From Gymnorhina tibicen (Eukaryota > Chordata > Aves > Passeriformes > Artamidae), in the NCBI GenBank assembly GCA_013399875.1, contig VXAZ01003471.1:2150364-2214363 (forward strand): 64,000 bases of DNA. The letters run 5' to 3'. The notes below the pieces were generated by a model, which did no database searches, was not told the origin of the DNA, and saw only the letters and a program-made list of their open reading frames with translations. Made by a program: the position numbers and the translations under genes. The stretch's first letter is position 1; each line of letters starts with the position of its first letter. This document shows positions 48,309 through 60,849 of the stretch, one piece after another.

Positions 48309-51300
48309 TGTTTTTTTCAAACCCCACATTTTCCCTCACAAGACGCCAACATTTCTGAATGCCAGTGCCATTTTCAGTAAGTGTTTAACTGAGATTTAGT
48401 CTTGAATCCTATTTGTGGGAAAAACACACATCTTTCTCAGCCATTCTGTGACTGACTTGTATCTCCTTGATTTCTAGACTGGCAGGTATAGCTTTGATGA
48501 GGAGCTTTTCACTGTTCCTGTCATCTCTGACTGACCCAAGAGCAAAGAAAACCAAATGCATACAGTGTTGGGGATCCATGGTTTCGCAACATCAAACACT
48601 CTGCCCCTATCCACATACTCTCCACTTGGTAAGGACAGCATCCTCACCATCATGGATGATGAAGAGCTTACTTCTCACTTGTGTGGAGAGTCATAATTAA
48701 TTTACCAAAAACCCCTGCTTGTTTATTTTGGTGTATATTTACCATGATGTAACTGGTGCCTTGCTTCCTTTTACACACATGTCGCTGTAGCTCCCCTCTC
48801 CTCCCAGCACTTTATCCCCACTTTACTACCCAGAACAGCATGTGGATGCAGCTCAGCTGGGTACCCAGACTTTCTGGGGCTGATATCTTGATACAAATGG
48901 CTTACAGCAGTCAACACTTGAAGATGCACAAGGTAGATTCAAAAGGTTGTATTTTTCTCTTCTTCGTACAGTTAAGGAGGCAGCAGTTTGCTGCTCCTGC
49001 CAGATGGGTTATAGTTCATCTACTCACATGGAAATCAGTAGACAAAATCACAAAAGAGAGACAGCTTGGGTCTCATGGTGTCTACTGCAGCACTGTCACT
49101 GACTTCAGGGTGGCTGTGAGGTCACCTCATACCTTTTACGTGAGCTAAGTACACTGCATGATACCTGTGCTCCTTATGGTCAATTTGTTATGTATCTTTC
49201 AAACTGTTGAAAAAGGACTTGATTTTCTTTAATTTGGCAAGCAAAGGAGATGGGATTTTCAAAATAAATTCCCCATCACACTTAAAAAAATAAAAGTCAA
49301 AAAAAGAAATAAAAAAACTACAACAGACTTCTATTAGGAGAGTATGAAAAGTAAGATCTAATGGGTTCCCACAATTTTATTTGTAGTTAACTCAGTTAAC
49401 TGAGTTAACTACAAATTAAATTAGATAGGGTGTCTATTAACTACAAATTTAGAGGCGTTAGATAGGGTGTCTAGATAGATAATGTTCCATATGGCATCAC
49501 AGAAGTTGTACTAGAGATGTCCTCAGTTTTCACTGAACCACACTTTATTTGACCTCACTTATATAAATAACACAAATTATTTATTTGCTTTTCATCAAGA
49601 GAAAGTTAGATAAATATTACTGAAACACGACATGACCTTTTGAGCTTTTATTTACACTGCTTTCACAGCAATGCACTCTTATAAACAAATGTTCTTCAGC
49701 ACAGAGGCTCGATATCTGAAGACGTATTTGATCACGAAACTTCAAAGGCAAGACAGGGAACAGAAATTCAAAAACATCTTTCACATTTAATGAAACCATT
49801 GACTAGGCTCTAATAATTGAGATAATTCAGATAAATCTTGACCAGTTGCTGACTGGATCTCACCTGCATTTCAGGATTAAGAGATTGGCTGCAATTTCAC
49901 TGTAAGAAATGCCCAAGGAGTATCAAGACAACACACATATTATCCCAGTGGTACGGCTAGAAAACAACACAGACACATTGTAAAAATTTAGTACTGTTGG
50001 AGTGTTGTGTATCTGAAGAGAAGATTTTGAATATATCAAATGTATACAGGATGTGTGGATATGAAGTGTTCCACTGAGCTTTCTGAAAGGATATACACAA
50101 CATCAATCCTAATGTTCAGCAAAATTCTAATTGTAGCAATTACTTACTATTTATCTGAACAGTAACAATGGGATTCAACTAAAAATAACTGCAAATGATA
50201 ACACATCCCCCCAGGGTCCATACAAACCATCTCACAGTTCCTGCCCATGACTGCTATCAGAGGATTCATGAAATTATCTACATTTCAAAGAGCAGTCCCA
50301 AATAAATGCCTCAGTTTTAGAATTACCTTAATCCTGATGAACTCCATTCATGAAAGTCACATGTTGTGAAATCAGATTTCCGAAACTGAAACACTGTCAC
50401 GTTTGTAGAAAGTGAAAACCAAAAACTCTCTTTGGTGTCCCAAGCATTGGTGTGGTTCCTGTGAAAAGAAGCAATACCTTCCCATCATGTGCAACTGACA
50501 TTTTGGAGACTCTGCTGAAGAATGTAAATTCATGTATCACAAAGGGCAAAATTACACTTTTATGATGCTTTAGGAGTTACCTATACTATTCCTTACCTCA
50601 CTGTACCTCAGTAGGGGTTCAATTCATAAGAATCTTTTATTGGCCTCACTGAATTTTTAGGGAAAGCCAAAGGATAAATTTATTGAGACACCATTATTAA
50701 AGTAAAAGCTTTGTTTACTAAATAGAAGCAGGCATTTCAAAGAGGCTTCTGATTCTGGGTGCACCATGCTGGCCTACTTTTCAAAAATGCTCAGCACCTG
50801 CAGTTCCCCTTGCAAAGGAGGTTGCAGAATGAGACATTCAACATTTCAATTAGTGTACTGAAAGCACAAAAGCTTTAATTAACATAAGATCCAATGCAGT
50901 GATTTATGCAGATTAACCTTATTTACAAAGTTGAGCTCTAACAGGTGTTTTGCTGTCCTCCCTCCAAATTTAACAGTGTTTTAACTTTTCACTTAGGCAA
51001 TCAAACTCAAACAGAAACTCAGTTGAATAAATACATGGATCTGCTTTTGCCATTCTCACATCACAATGATCATTAAATCACAGAAGACTGGACATCATCA
51101 TAACAAGAAAGAATGCCTTACAAAAAAGGAGAAAAGAATTATGAACAATCCTACATGTGTAAGAATGCCTTTCAAGAAAGACTGAATACTGAACAAACCC
51201 TTGCAGTCCTTGCAGTAAAGCTTCATGTATTGTACCTCCACTCTTGGACTGTCAGCATTACGCCTTGCCAATTCATAATTAACATCTGCTGTAGCCAAAG

Positions 51301-53869
51301 AACCCAATGCCAGATGCAAACTGCTAAGGTCCGTTTCAATTGTGGCACCACAAGTGCAGAAAATGATTTTCCACTGAGAGGGAGAAAGTTTCAGAACACG
51401 CTCTACAGAATGATTCACTTAGAAGTCAGGCATGGCATTATTTAGCTGTTTTTTTTCTGTAGTTATCTGAAAAGTAGAGATACGTAGTCAGCTGGTGAGA
51501 AGACTCCAGACTCTCATGCTTGTGTCACCATCACCTCAGTGTCCTGCCTTTGCATCTTCATCTTCACCTGACACCTTTAATCAGAGGGGTTGTTTTGCCA
51601 GTGTCTTACCCAGAGGAAAGACTTCAACTCCACTTGGCCCATTTGGCTGTTCATGAAGAATTTTGTTAGGATCACCTGCAAAGCTTTTTAGATAGTGATG
51701 TGTAAACCCAAGAAACTGATATAAGAAAATAACCTGGAGATCTCTGATCAAAAACATCCTCATATCCAGTAAATTAGGAGGTGAATTTAAGGGTGACAAG
51801 AACCAGAACCTCCTGCAAAATTGAAATTCACTGTGGTATCCACAAGCAAAGCTGTGTGTGTGCATACAAAATTAACACTGTCTGTGAAAATAAATAGCCT
51901 TGGCAGCAACACTCCAGAGCTAGAGCATAATTGGCCTGCATTTTACTCCCCTTTTTTCTCTTGTAATTTCTTTGTGCTGTGTTTCTTTGTGTAAAGAAAC
52001 CCTCATTCGCAGGATTTATAGCCTTTCAGGGAGGAAATTAAAGATTCAGTGTCTCTCCATCACTCACAAAGGGCAAGATTTGATTTTTAAAATAAATTAT
52101 TGTTGTTATTTGTGACTGCAGTTTATCTGCGTATCTTCAGACAACATCAGCTGTTCTTGCATGAGAGCTTGAAATACAGCAACTAGTGAGTGTGATGGGA
52201 TGGAGTTAAAATAGGAAGCCTTTTCTTTTCCCTCCAAGGCATATTAGAGCATGGTGTTCACTGAACATCATGGAGACAGCCCATATTTGTACCTTCCCCC
52301 TCACACTTGTGTGGATCAGCCTGATGAAAGATCCAGATTTAGGTTCATAGCATTCCTTGCCCTACTCCTCCTAACACTTGATAAAAATAAAACTCAGGCA
52401 ACTGATTATGGATAATCCAACCCCCCCGCCCCCAGACATTACATTGAAACTTCAAAAAAGCGTATTCTAAAGGGGCCTTAAAGAGCAGGATGAGAGGTTA
52501 TTCATTACCTCCTGTGAACTGGACTGCATTAAGTGCCTGGTCCTCAAATAGATCTGATCCTGCAAGAGGGGGAAGGCCTGGGTCCCACAATGGGCTCAGT
52601 GTGGCAGCCCCCCTTGCCTACACAGAATCCCATTGACAGCATTCAAACAATCTCGCCCACTGATGGGTGTTTAAAGGTCTACACTGGCCATGAGGTTTTT
52701 TCCAAGAATAGCTGTGGTTATTCATCCTAAATGGCCCCAAAAGCCTGGAGAAAACTCACATATTTTTGTTGAACATGATGCGCACAAACATGAGCTTGCA
52801 AGGGTTAGCTGCAGACTCGAGGAGGGAAAGACCTTAAGTGTAGGTTTGTTCTACATGTTTAGATCCATTTTCTTGGAAAAGTTTGAGAATTATTCCTGTC
52901 TCTGAAGATTGCAGCAAATGGAAACAATGAGAAGTGCTAAAGTTAAATTGACTCCTGGGTAAATGACATAATCCTCCCCAGTGCCAAAACGTTGTCTGAG
53001 GAATTCCTCAGTTTTATACTAACCTGCTGTAATTCTTTTAGGTGTCCCTTAGCTCCCATACCACTCCCCCAGGCACATGAAACCTGGCTATTTTACTGAA
53101 CTCAAACACTGGGACTTCACAGAGAGCAAAAAAGAATTTCATAGGGAAAAGGAGCAGGTATGTTATGAAAACAAACCAAGACAATTTTTCCAGTATAAAT
53201 AGCTTACAGATTGGCACTGTCTCTTTGGTGTAAAAGCCTCATACAAAAAGATAGCTGCTCTCCTGACATTGTTCACCACGGCTAAATTTCACTCCTAGTT
53301 CATTTTGCCTCATCATTCTGGGACAGCCATCCAGTATTTCACCAATGGGCCTTTCACTTTTCATTTGAAAAATCTAATTAGCAGAAGAAGCTTTCTTTAG
53401 TTTAAATTCAACTATAAACTTATCTGCTTGATACACACTTATACTTTCAAAATAATATACCTCTTTGGGCATATGTATTTTCTTCACACAGCAACATCCC
53501 AAAGTGCTGCAGTAATAATGATTTCTAGTAGTAGTACCCTTACAAGTTGAATCCAAAGGTAGTTTTCCTGGAGACACTCTGAAGAAGACCCAAGAAAGAC
53601 CCTGAAGTACAGAATAACACCCTAGCTAAGAGACAAAGGGAAATCATTGTTTCTCCTAAAGAAGCCATACAGAGTCCATTCAAAAAATCTTCCATAAAGT
53701 TTAAGTTTTGTGACTTGAAGAAGTATGCAAAAGGCTTCAGTGGTAGATGCAATGAAGTTATGTCTAAGGAATATGATGATCACCTGAATAATTTCACAGA
53801 GAATAGGGAGGAAATGTCTCTGATGCCTCATGAATATATTTGGGTTCATTAAATAAACCCATGGGAAAC
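48309..53869. other. Intergenic, no gene seen
   Basis: No gene is recognisable in about 5.6 kb. The only structured element is the palindrome and direct repeat at 49379-49480. Open frames such as 48756-49148 and 51113-51445 show no family features. Confidence 0.6.
49379..49416. repeat. 38-bp perfect palindrome
   Basis: The 38 bases are their own reverse complement and contain GTTAAC three times within AGTTAACTCAGTTAACTGAG. With one mismatched pair the symmetry extends to 49373-49422. It has no spacer, so it could form a cruciform. To its right, the words TTAACTACAAATT and TTAGATAGGGTGTCTA occur twice in direct order up to about 49475. Confidence 0.95.
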
Positions 53870-54680
53870 TACACTTGATTGTTGAATTTCTGAAAGACAT
53901 TAGACAAGGTCTCTCACCAAAGTATGGAGAAGAAGATAAACGGCCACAGAGGAAGAAGAAAGGTCTTTCCAGAGAGTAGGAAGAAATACTCAGGTTTCTC
54001 TGCTGGAGAACATCAAATACTCTGGTAGAGTCTGGTTCGGGGAGCCACACTATTCAACAAATTCCTAAAACTGTAGAAAGACAGGTGGGTAGTGAAGCAA
54101 CAAAATTGCTGAGGATTGTAAGAATAAAGCACAGCTGGGAAGAACTGCGCAAACATCAGAAGATAGTAACTGGGCAAAGAAAATGGCAAGATGAAATCTA
54201 CAAGGAATAGAGACAGTAAAACCAGCCATCAGTTGTATATATGCACATGATGGAGGTTTCTGAACAATTCACAGCTATGCAAGAAAGAGATTTTGAAGTT
54301 AAAACTGCATATGAATATGTATCAGTAAGAAAGGCAGATCATATTACATAAAATAGGAGGAAAAGGGGAAAGAATAAAAACGAGAAGGCTCCACTGCAGC
54401 AGACATGAAATGGATATCACTGTGCAGTTCTAATTCTGCCCCACTCAAGAAGTTATAGAGGACCTAGAAAAGGTGTGGAAAAGGCAACAAAATTGATCAA
54501 TGCTAAGGTACAGCTCTCACCTCAGGAGTGATTAGGGAGGCAAATCCTCCAGACCTGACTGCAGGGTAGTATGTTACAGGCTAATGAAATGATTAGTGAC
54601 AAGAATAAGGTAAACAGGGAAAGAAAGATTGTTTATTGCCTTCTAATCCAAGAACTAAAAAGCCATAAAAGCAAGCAGCA
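53870..54680 (+). mobile_element. Ancient CR1-like LINE fragment
   Basis: The stretch is strongly decayed but keeps, in the right order, words of older amniote CR1 elements: GAGCCACACTATTCAACA near 54039, ACTGGGCAAAGAAAATGGCA near 54170, AAGAAAGAGATTTTGAAGTT near 54281 and AGAAAAGGTGTGGAAAAGGC near 54467, followed by AACAAAATTGATCAA. These correspond to the reverse-transcriptase and C-terminal coding parts of ORF2. It lacks the ATTCTATG tail of the younger avian copies and is much more diverged. Boundaries are approximate. Confidence 0.7.
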
Positions 54681-57600
54681 GGCTCAGATAATCAAGGGAA
54701 AATACCTTTTCATTTATCATATTCTTAAGTCATAGGACTGTGCTATGCCCAAAGTAACCTATGTCATTTTGGAGTTCAAATTTATGGAGATAAGTCTACA
54801 GCACCATCTTGGGTCCAGGCAATCCCTGAGCATGAGCAGCTGCAGCTGGAAGAGCCAGTCAGGGAAGCACCACTACAGGTTTTCCTCACCTAAAAAACTC
54901 CCCTGGGCATTTATTGTTGACCAGTGTCAGACACTAATAGATTTGGCTTCTGTATGTGAATTAAAACAAAAAAAGCACCTCATGAACTAGAGCTACAGGA
55001 GAGCCGGGACTCAATGCTATGAGGCAGCATTTTAGAACACAAGTGAAAAAAGCAGACATTTGAACAGTAAATAAAATAATGCATTAGTCATGGAACAGAG
55101 GCCAAAGAGAAGTTCCTAATCTCTTTTGTAACACGAGCTTGAGGAGGCATTCAGTCAAAGTTAAGTGTTGACAAAACTCCGAGCTGGCTGAGGAAAACAC
55201 CTTTCCGCATGACGTGCAAACAGGCTTCAGCATTCAGCTGTTGAGGCCGTGAACTTAACAAGAGTCAAAAATGAACCAAATATTCATGTGGATAAGTCAC
55301 TGTTAATGATGATAACTTTGGATGGGACATGGAAACTCACACTTCTGAGGTTAAGCCTATCCTTAGAGGCTAACTCTAATGAGGGAGGCAAGTCATCCAA
55401 AGCCTGCGGATACAGGATTCTCACACTTTCCCTTCTCATCAGGCAGGACACAGACATACATAGCTCCTTGGATCAAATCACAAGCTCTACAATGGGAATA
55501 ATTTTGTAGCTTTTTTTATAAAGTTTTGCAGCAGTTGTAGTTCCCAAACTGATTTATTATGTGCTTCTTCTTTTAATAAGAATTATTAAAAATATTTATG
55601 ATGTCTTTATGTCTTTTCTGTTCTTTGGGGAAACTAAGAGTGGGAGAAGTGTGGAGGCTACAGGTGTATTGTCTGTGACCATTTGCCTGGTCAGGAACTT
55701 GATTTATTGGCTACATCACCACATACTTGATAATAATCAAAATAACCAACCTGTGAGATATCAGCCATATCAAAAAGGAAAGCACAGGAGAAAAACAGGT
55801 CAAACTGATAAAGCATGGAGCTATTACCCAGTGTCTAGAGAGCAAGTGCAGTTATAGTACTCATAGAAGGAACTTTAATGGTAACAGAAAACAGCACCAA
55901 ATGAATCCAACCAATTAACAAAGGTCACACTTAAAATAATGCCTAAAAAACACTAAATAGCCTATTGAGTCTGTCACATATAAGTACTAGCCTGGATTAT
56001 GATTCCTGGGCAGTCAATAAAACCCCTAACAAAGTTTCATCAGATTGGGGATGATGTAAATTATTTTCAAGCACAGCTAACTGGTTAATTTAACCACAAA
56101 CAACTTGTTTTCATAAATTTGAAGTCAGTCTAAATCCAGAAATGTTTTCAGGTTAGAAATTAAAACAAAATTGATCTCTCCAGAAAGCAGTGCATGAAAA
56201 GACTTTTCTGTCTCAGCAACACTGTATCATTCTGTGACATGAACTGAAAAAGGAGGCAAAATAAATCCTATTAATATATTTGCATGTATAAACAATGGAA
56301 AAACTGAATACAGTAAACCTAAGTAATAAAAATTGTTTTCATATTTTAAGGTGTTTCAACAACCACAGTTACTGGTAAGAACAGACATAATTCACACTTT
56401 TTTTTTTTTCCATACATGTGAAACACTTAAAGCTACTAATTTAGTCGATGGTGTGACCTGTTGACCCAAAGCTATCATATTTCATTTTCCTCAAATTGGA
56501 GACAGTTTGACTCCATGGCAGGAGACACCTGCATCACCCCCCCACACTGCCATCCAGCCAAGGGTTGGGCTGGGAGCATGAACAGGCAGATTTGGGTGAG
56601 GAAAGGAGGACATGGATAACTCAGGCAGGACACAGCAAAAGCAGAGAGGTGGAGATTTCCTAGGAGGGACTATGGAAAGCCACTTAAGGAGTACTAAGCT
56701 TCAGTTCTGGTCCTTGTTCCCCACCCTTTCCCAAGTTATCACATTTGTTAACTTCATTAAGGTGGCAGGAGGCTTCACTAACATCTGTGAAGTACTTTAA
56801 AATCACGTAATGTTATTAAATGTGCATTGTACATGCCAAAAGTAAATCCTGAAACTCTGGCTTGCCCAAATGGTTCAGATAAAGCCAATGGGAACAATAA
56901 TATCTGGGTGAACAGGAAAAAAATTCTCTTAAGGAATAACATGGAGCAAACTCCAAGGCATTTATTGCGAGAAGAAGGGAAAACACGTATTTTATTCATT
57001 TTATGAAAACTATTGCACAAAGCTGCCCTCACTTGCTTACCCCCAAGGGGTTGTACCTTTTCCAGCAGTAGTGGTCTTTGCCACTTGCATCAGCCATTTT
57101 AGTCTCAAGCTCTGTTCTTGTCAAAGTTAAAAGAAATTTCACAGGGTCCTCCCAGGGCAGGCTCCCCAGCCTGGCTGTCATTGACATTTTGTGCAATCAA
57201 TCTTATTTCCGTCACTGAAGTGAGGAACCGGGTAACCTTCTGTGCACACAGTTATCAAAATAAGCATTTATAAATGAATATACAAAGGACTTATTTAAAA
57301 GCAACACAAAGAGGACTTGAGAGGGTGCTGGACTTTATGACCCCAGTACACAGCTAAAGAGGATGGACAAAGGAGTGGGAGGAGACGTGAAAGAGTTAAA
57401 GAGTTGTAAGGACAGAGTTTTAAGAAGTTATTTGGCATGGGAATTAACATGAAAGGGAGACCCAAAAGATTCCTTTTTTTGGATGAAAACCTGTCCTGTG
57501 TATGTTTAAGGAAGGCTCATGATTCAGTATTTGCCTTAGTTCATCCTGCTGCAGTAGGAGATGTTTTTCTCCCTCACCCCTCTTCATGCAGCTGGTTCTT

Positions 57601-59729
57601 ACCACCTCTCTCATGCCAAGGTGGCTCAGTGGAATTGATCCAGTGGAAAGCTCCCCATTTTTTTCTGGTTTACTCATCAGCCAGCTCAGTTTTCAGACCT
57701 GTCTTCCTCCACAGATATGGGTGGCACAAGGTGGTGCGGGCAAGGAAGGAGCTAAACCACAAACAAGGAAGGGACAGAAAGGGGGAAAGACTTACCGACA
57801 GCGCCAGGTGAACTGCTTTACTAGGAATTGCAAGAGACATCCCTTCCCACTCAAAAAAAATGCAACAAACCAAGAGTAAAATGATGAAATTTCACAAGCT
57901 CGCTAACTTGCTGACCTCGATAGCAATTTACAATACAGCTTGCAGAGGTATATAATGCTCCCAAAAGGGCATATGTAGAGTCCCATGTTCCCACATTTCT
58001 AGCTGCCACCTTTTTAGAGGCTGAACAGGATAACTCCACCTGGATTGATACTACAGTAGTAGAACCAAAACCCCTACAAGGGTTACAAGAAAGTAGGTTT
58101 TAAGCAAGTGTGTTACTAAGTGTCTGTTTAACCTAGTTCTGGTGGGAATACACTGCACGACGCCTTTTTGAACACTCTGTTCAGCACTGGTGAGAGTCCT
58201 CTGTAAAGGTTCAAGCTCCCCTGTGCTCAGCTGCTGAAATATCAGTGTAAGCTCTGAAATGAGCATCTCTTAACCGTAGCACAAAAGCAGAAATACATCA
58301 GCAAAACCAAAGGAGATTATTGCCAATCTTAGTGGACTCAATAGATTCTGGTACATTGAAAGAACAAGGTAAAGTTAATTGCATACTTAAAATAAACCGG
58401 TAATATTATCTCCAACGTATAATTTTATTTATTATGTCCTATATAAAAAAAAAAAATTGTTTACGAATATCTTCTGTTCTGTGCAGTAGATGAATCTCTC
58501 CTTCTGCTTAGTTCTATTTTTTTGTTATTGTTTTGATTTGTTTTTAGTTTGCCAAACCAGAAAGTTGAAGTATAGCACCAGGAATCATGTTAAAATATTG
58601 TAGGACCAGACCTGCTACTGAAGTTTGGACTAAAGCCTAATGAAAACCACAGAGCCTTCAGAACCCTACATGTCTGCACACATCCCTAGTGACAGGTTGG
58701 GGGCAGGACTAAATTCTGAAATTATAAGAAAAAAGAATTATAAAGTTATTTAGAGTTATAGATTAAAAAACCTTATTGTTTCGTCTACATAATCACCCAC
58801 CCTGCTCCCACACAAAGATTTCAAACACATTCTCTGGCACTCTCCAGGCTCAACAACTTTAGTCCAAGTCTGAAATGGTTTAGATTGCAATGAAGGTCTT
58901 GCTGAAATAAAATAATTTTAATTGACTGGTTTTGTATCTGACTAGGAAGACTTCAGACTCTTCCCAATGAAGACAAAAAGGAAAAAAAATCACTCTGTTA
59001 AGTATTTTTCATTGTCAATGGTACATTTCCTTTTTGCTTTAGCTTTGTTTCTGATTTCATTTTCACAGTTCACACACACCAACTAATCACACAATGAATA
59101 CACTAGGTTGTTTGAAGGTGGGGTTTTTTATACTTTTGCTGCCAGGTTTTTAGTTTCATGAAAACCACCTGTTGCATTCAATATTTTATTTGCACAGTCT
59201 ATATAGGAATCAAATAATTATATTTTAGGACATTTTTGCCTGGGCAGAGGTGAAACAGGTTCAGACTTGAAGGCTTTTTGTAAACATAATATAGGACGGC
59301 CCTTTGTAAATGTAAAATAAGCAGAATAATGCAGTTAATGATAATATGGCAATTACAACATATGATCGGTTATATCCATTTTCATTCTTGCAGCATTTAA
59401 CAATAATTTTCTCAATTCTTTGTACCTCCATGGAAAAAATATTAAGAGGGTTTTACAGCACTTGAACAGTGTTTGAAACCTTGTTAAAGCCTTCCACGCA
59501 TTAAACGATATTTTCATTTTCCATTTACAAAGAAACTGTGCTCACTGACAACACTACAAAATTTTTTGAAGATACATAGAACTTGTGGGTAACCAAACAC
59601 TTGAAGAAGAATTTGACAGAACCAGAGTAGAACAGCTAGAAACACCTCATACACAGGCAGTTCATTTGCATCTGAAGGAGGTAATGCCACATACCTTTGT
59701 GACCCTCTACTGCTTTTTTTTTTCCAACC
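54681..59729. other. Intergenic, no gene seen
   Basis: No gene, RNA gene or clear repeat is recognisable in 5 kb. The open frames (for example 57437-57811) show no domain or family motif. The composition is AT-rich with scattered short A and T runs. Confidence 0.6.
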
Positions 59730-60490
59730 CCAGGAAGAACATGGGAATCTCATGAGGTTAAACAAGGCCCAGTGTAAAGTCCTGAACTTGGATCAGGGCT
59801 GTATCAATACAGGCTGGGGGTTGAAGGGACTGAGATCAGCCACACCAAGAAGGACTTGGGGGCACGGGTGGATGAAAAAATGCCCAGGAGTTGGCATATG
59901 CACTCACCACAACAGTATCCCGGGTTACATCCAAAGCAGTGTGGCCAGCAGGTCCAGGGAGGTGATTCTGTCCTCTTACTCCCCTCTCATGGGACCCCAT
60001 CTGGAGTGTTGCATCCAGCCCTGGGGCCCTCAGCACAAGAAAGACATGGACCTGTTGGAACGGGTCCAGAGGAGAGCGAGTAGAGGGTGAGTAGAGGAAT
60101 GTTTCATGTCTATGATGAAGACAGTCTGAGAGAATTGGGGTTGTTCAGCCTGGAGAAGAAAACGGGAAATGACTGCAGCCTTTCAGTCCTTTAAAGGGGG
60201 CTTGTAAGTAAGATGAGGACAATCTTTGTAGTAGGTCCTGTTGCAATAGGACAAAGATTAAGGGCTTTAAACTAAAAGAGCGTTGATTTAGTTTAGATAT
60301 AAGGAAGAAGATTTTGACAATGAGGGCAGTAAAATACTGGAACAGGTTGCCCAGAGAGGTGGTAGATCCGTGGAGATATTTAAGGTCAGGTTGAACAGGG
60401 CTCCGAGCTGCTTGATCTAGTTAAAGATGTCCCTTCTCCTTGCAGGGCGGTTGGATTAGACGACCTTCAAACCCACCCTATGATTCTATG
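59730..60490 (+). mobile_element. CR1 LINE, 5'-truncated
   Basis: A truncated CR1 in + orientation. It has the AACAAGGCCCAGTGTAAAGT signature near 59761, then GACATGGACCTGTTGGAACG near 60043, the ORF2 C-terminal motif. It ends with the 3' tail CCTATGATTCTATG at about 60476-60489. The translation at 59752-60090 carries MRLNKAQCKVLNLDQG and [12 protein letters not shown] motifs, but the frame breaks afterwards. It is closer to the 3.9 kb copy than to the minus-strand copy at 40 kb. Confidence 0.94.
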
Positions 60491-60499
60491 TTTTCACAG

Positions 60500-60800
60500 C
60501 AACGAACGTAGAGATATTGCCTTCGTTTCCCCGCTCCCCAGCAAACCCACGGCGTTTTTGGGAACAGAAGCGCAATCCCCCGTGACGCTGCAGTCGCCGC
60601 CGGGGCCGCTGGGTGGCACTGGGTGCCCGCGGGAGCGCTCCGCAGCCTGCGAATCCCGCGCCATCCGCACGGCCCGCACGGGAGCCGCACGTCCCTGCCG
60701 CCTCAGCTCCTTCGAAGGGCGGTGGACAGCCTGGAAACGCTCTCTTCCCGTCCGTGTAAGCTCCGCTTCGCTCGAGAGGGCAGAGTGTGGCAACACACGG
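60500..60800. promoter_or_regulatory. Small GC-rich island next to CR1 tail
   Basis: About 300 bp of high GC with many CpG starts directly after the CR1 3' end. It contains a CRE half-site GTGACG near 60580 and a GTAAG word at 60756-60760 that could serve as a donor on +. Open frames on both strands (60480-60941, 60494-60838) are GC-driven and show no homology. It may be a small CpG-island promoter or exon, or simply GC-rich DNA. Confidence 0.45.
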
Positions 60801-60849
60801 GTACCACTGCTTTCATGTGTGCTTGGTGGTTCCAGCACCGCTGAGACAA

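Noticed and set aside
48066..48399. Repeat protein encoded by the 72-bp tandem array
   Set aside because: Frames on both strands are open for the same arithmetic reason, there is no homology, and no promoter or splice context is visible.
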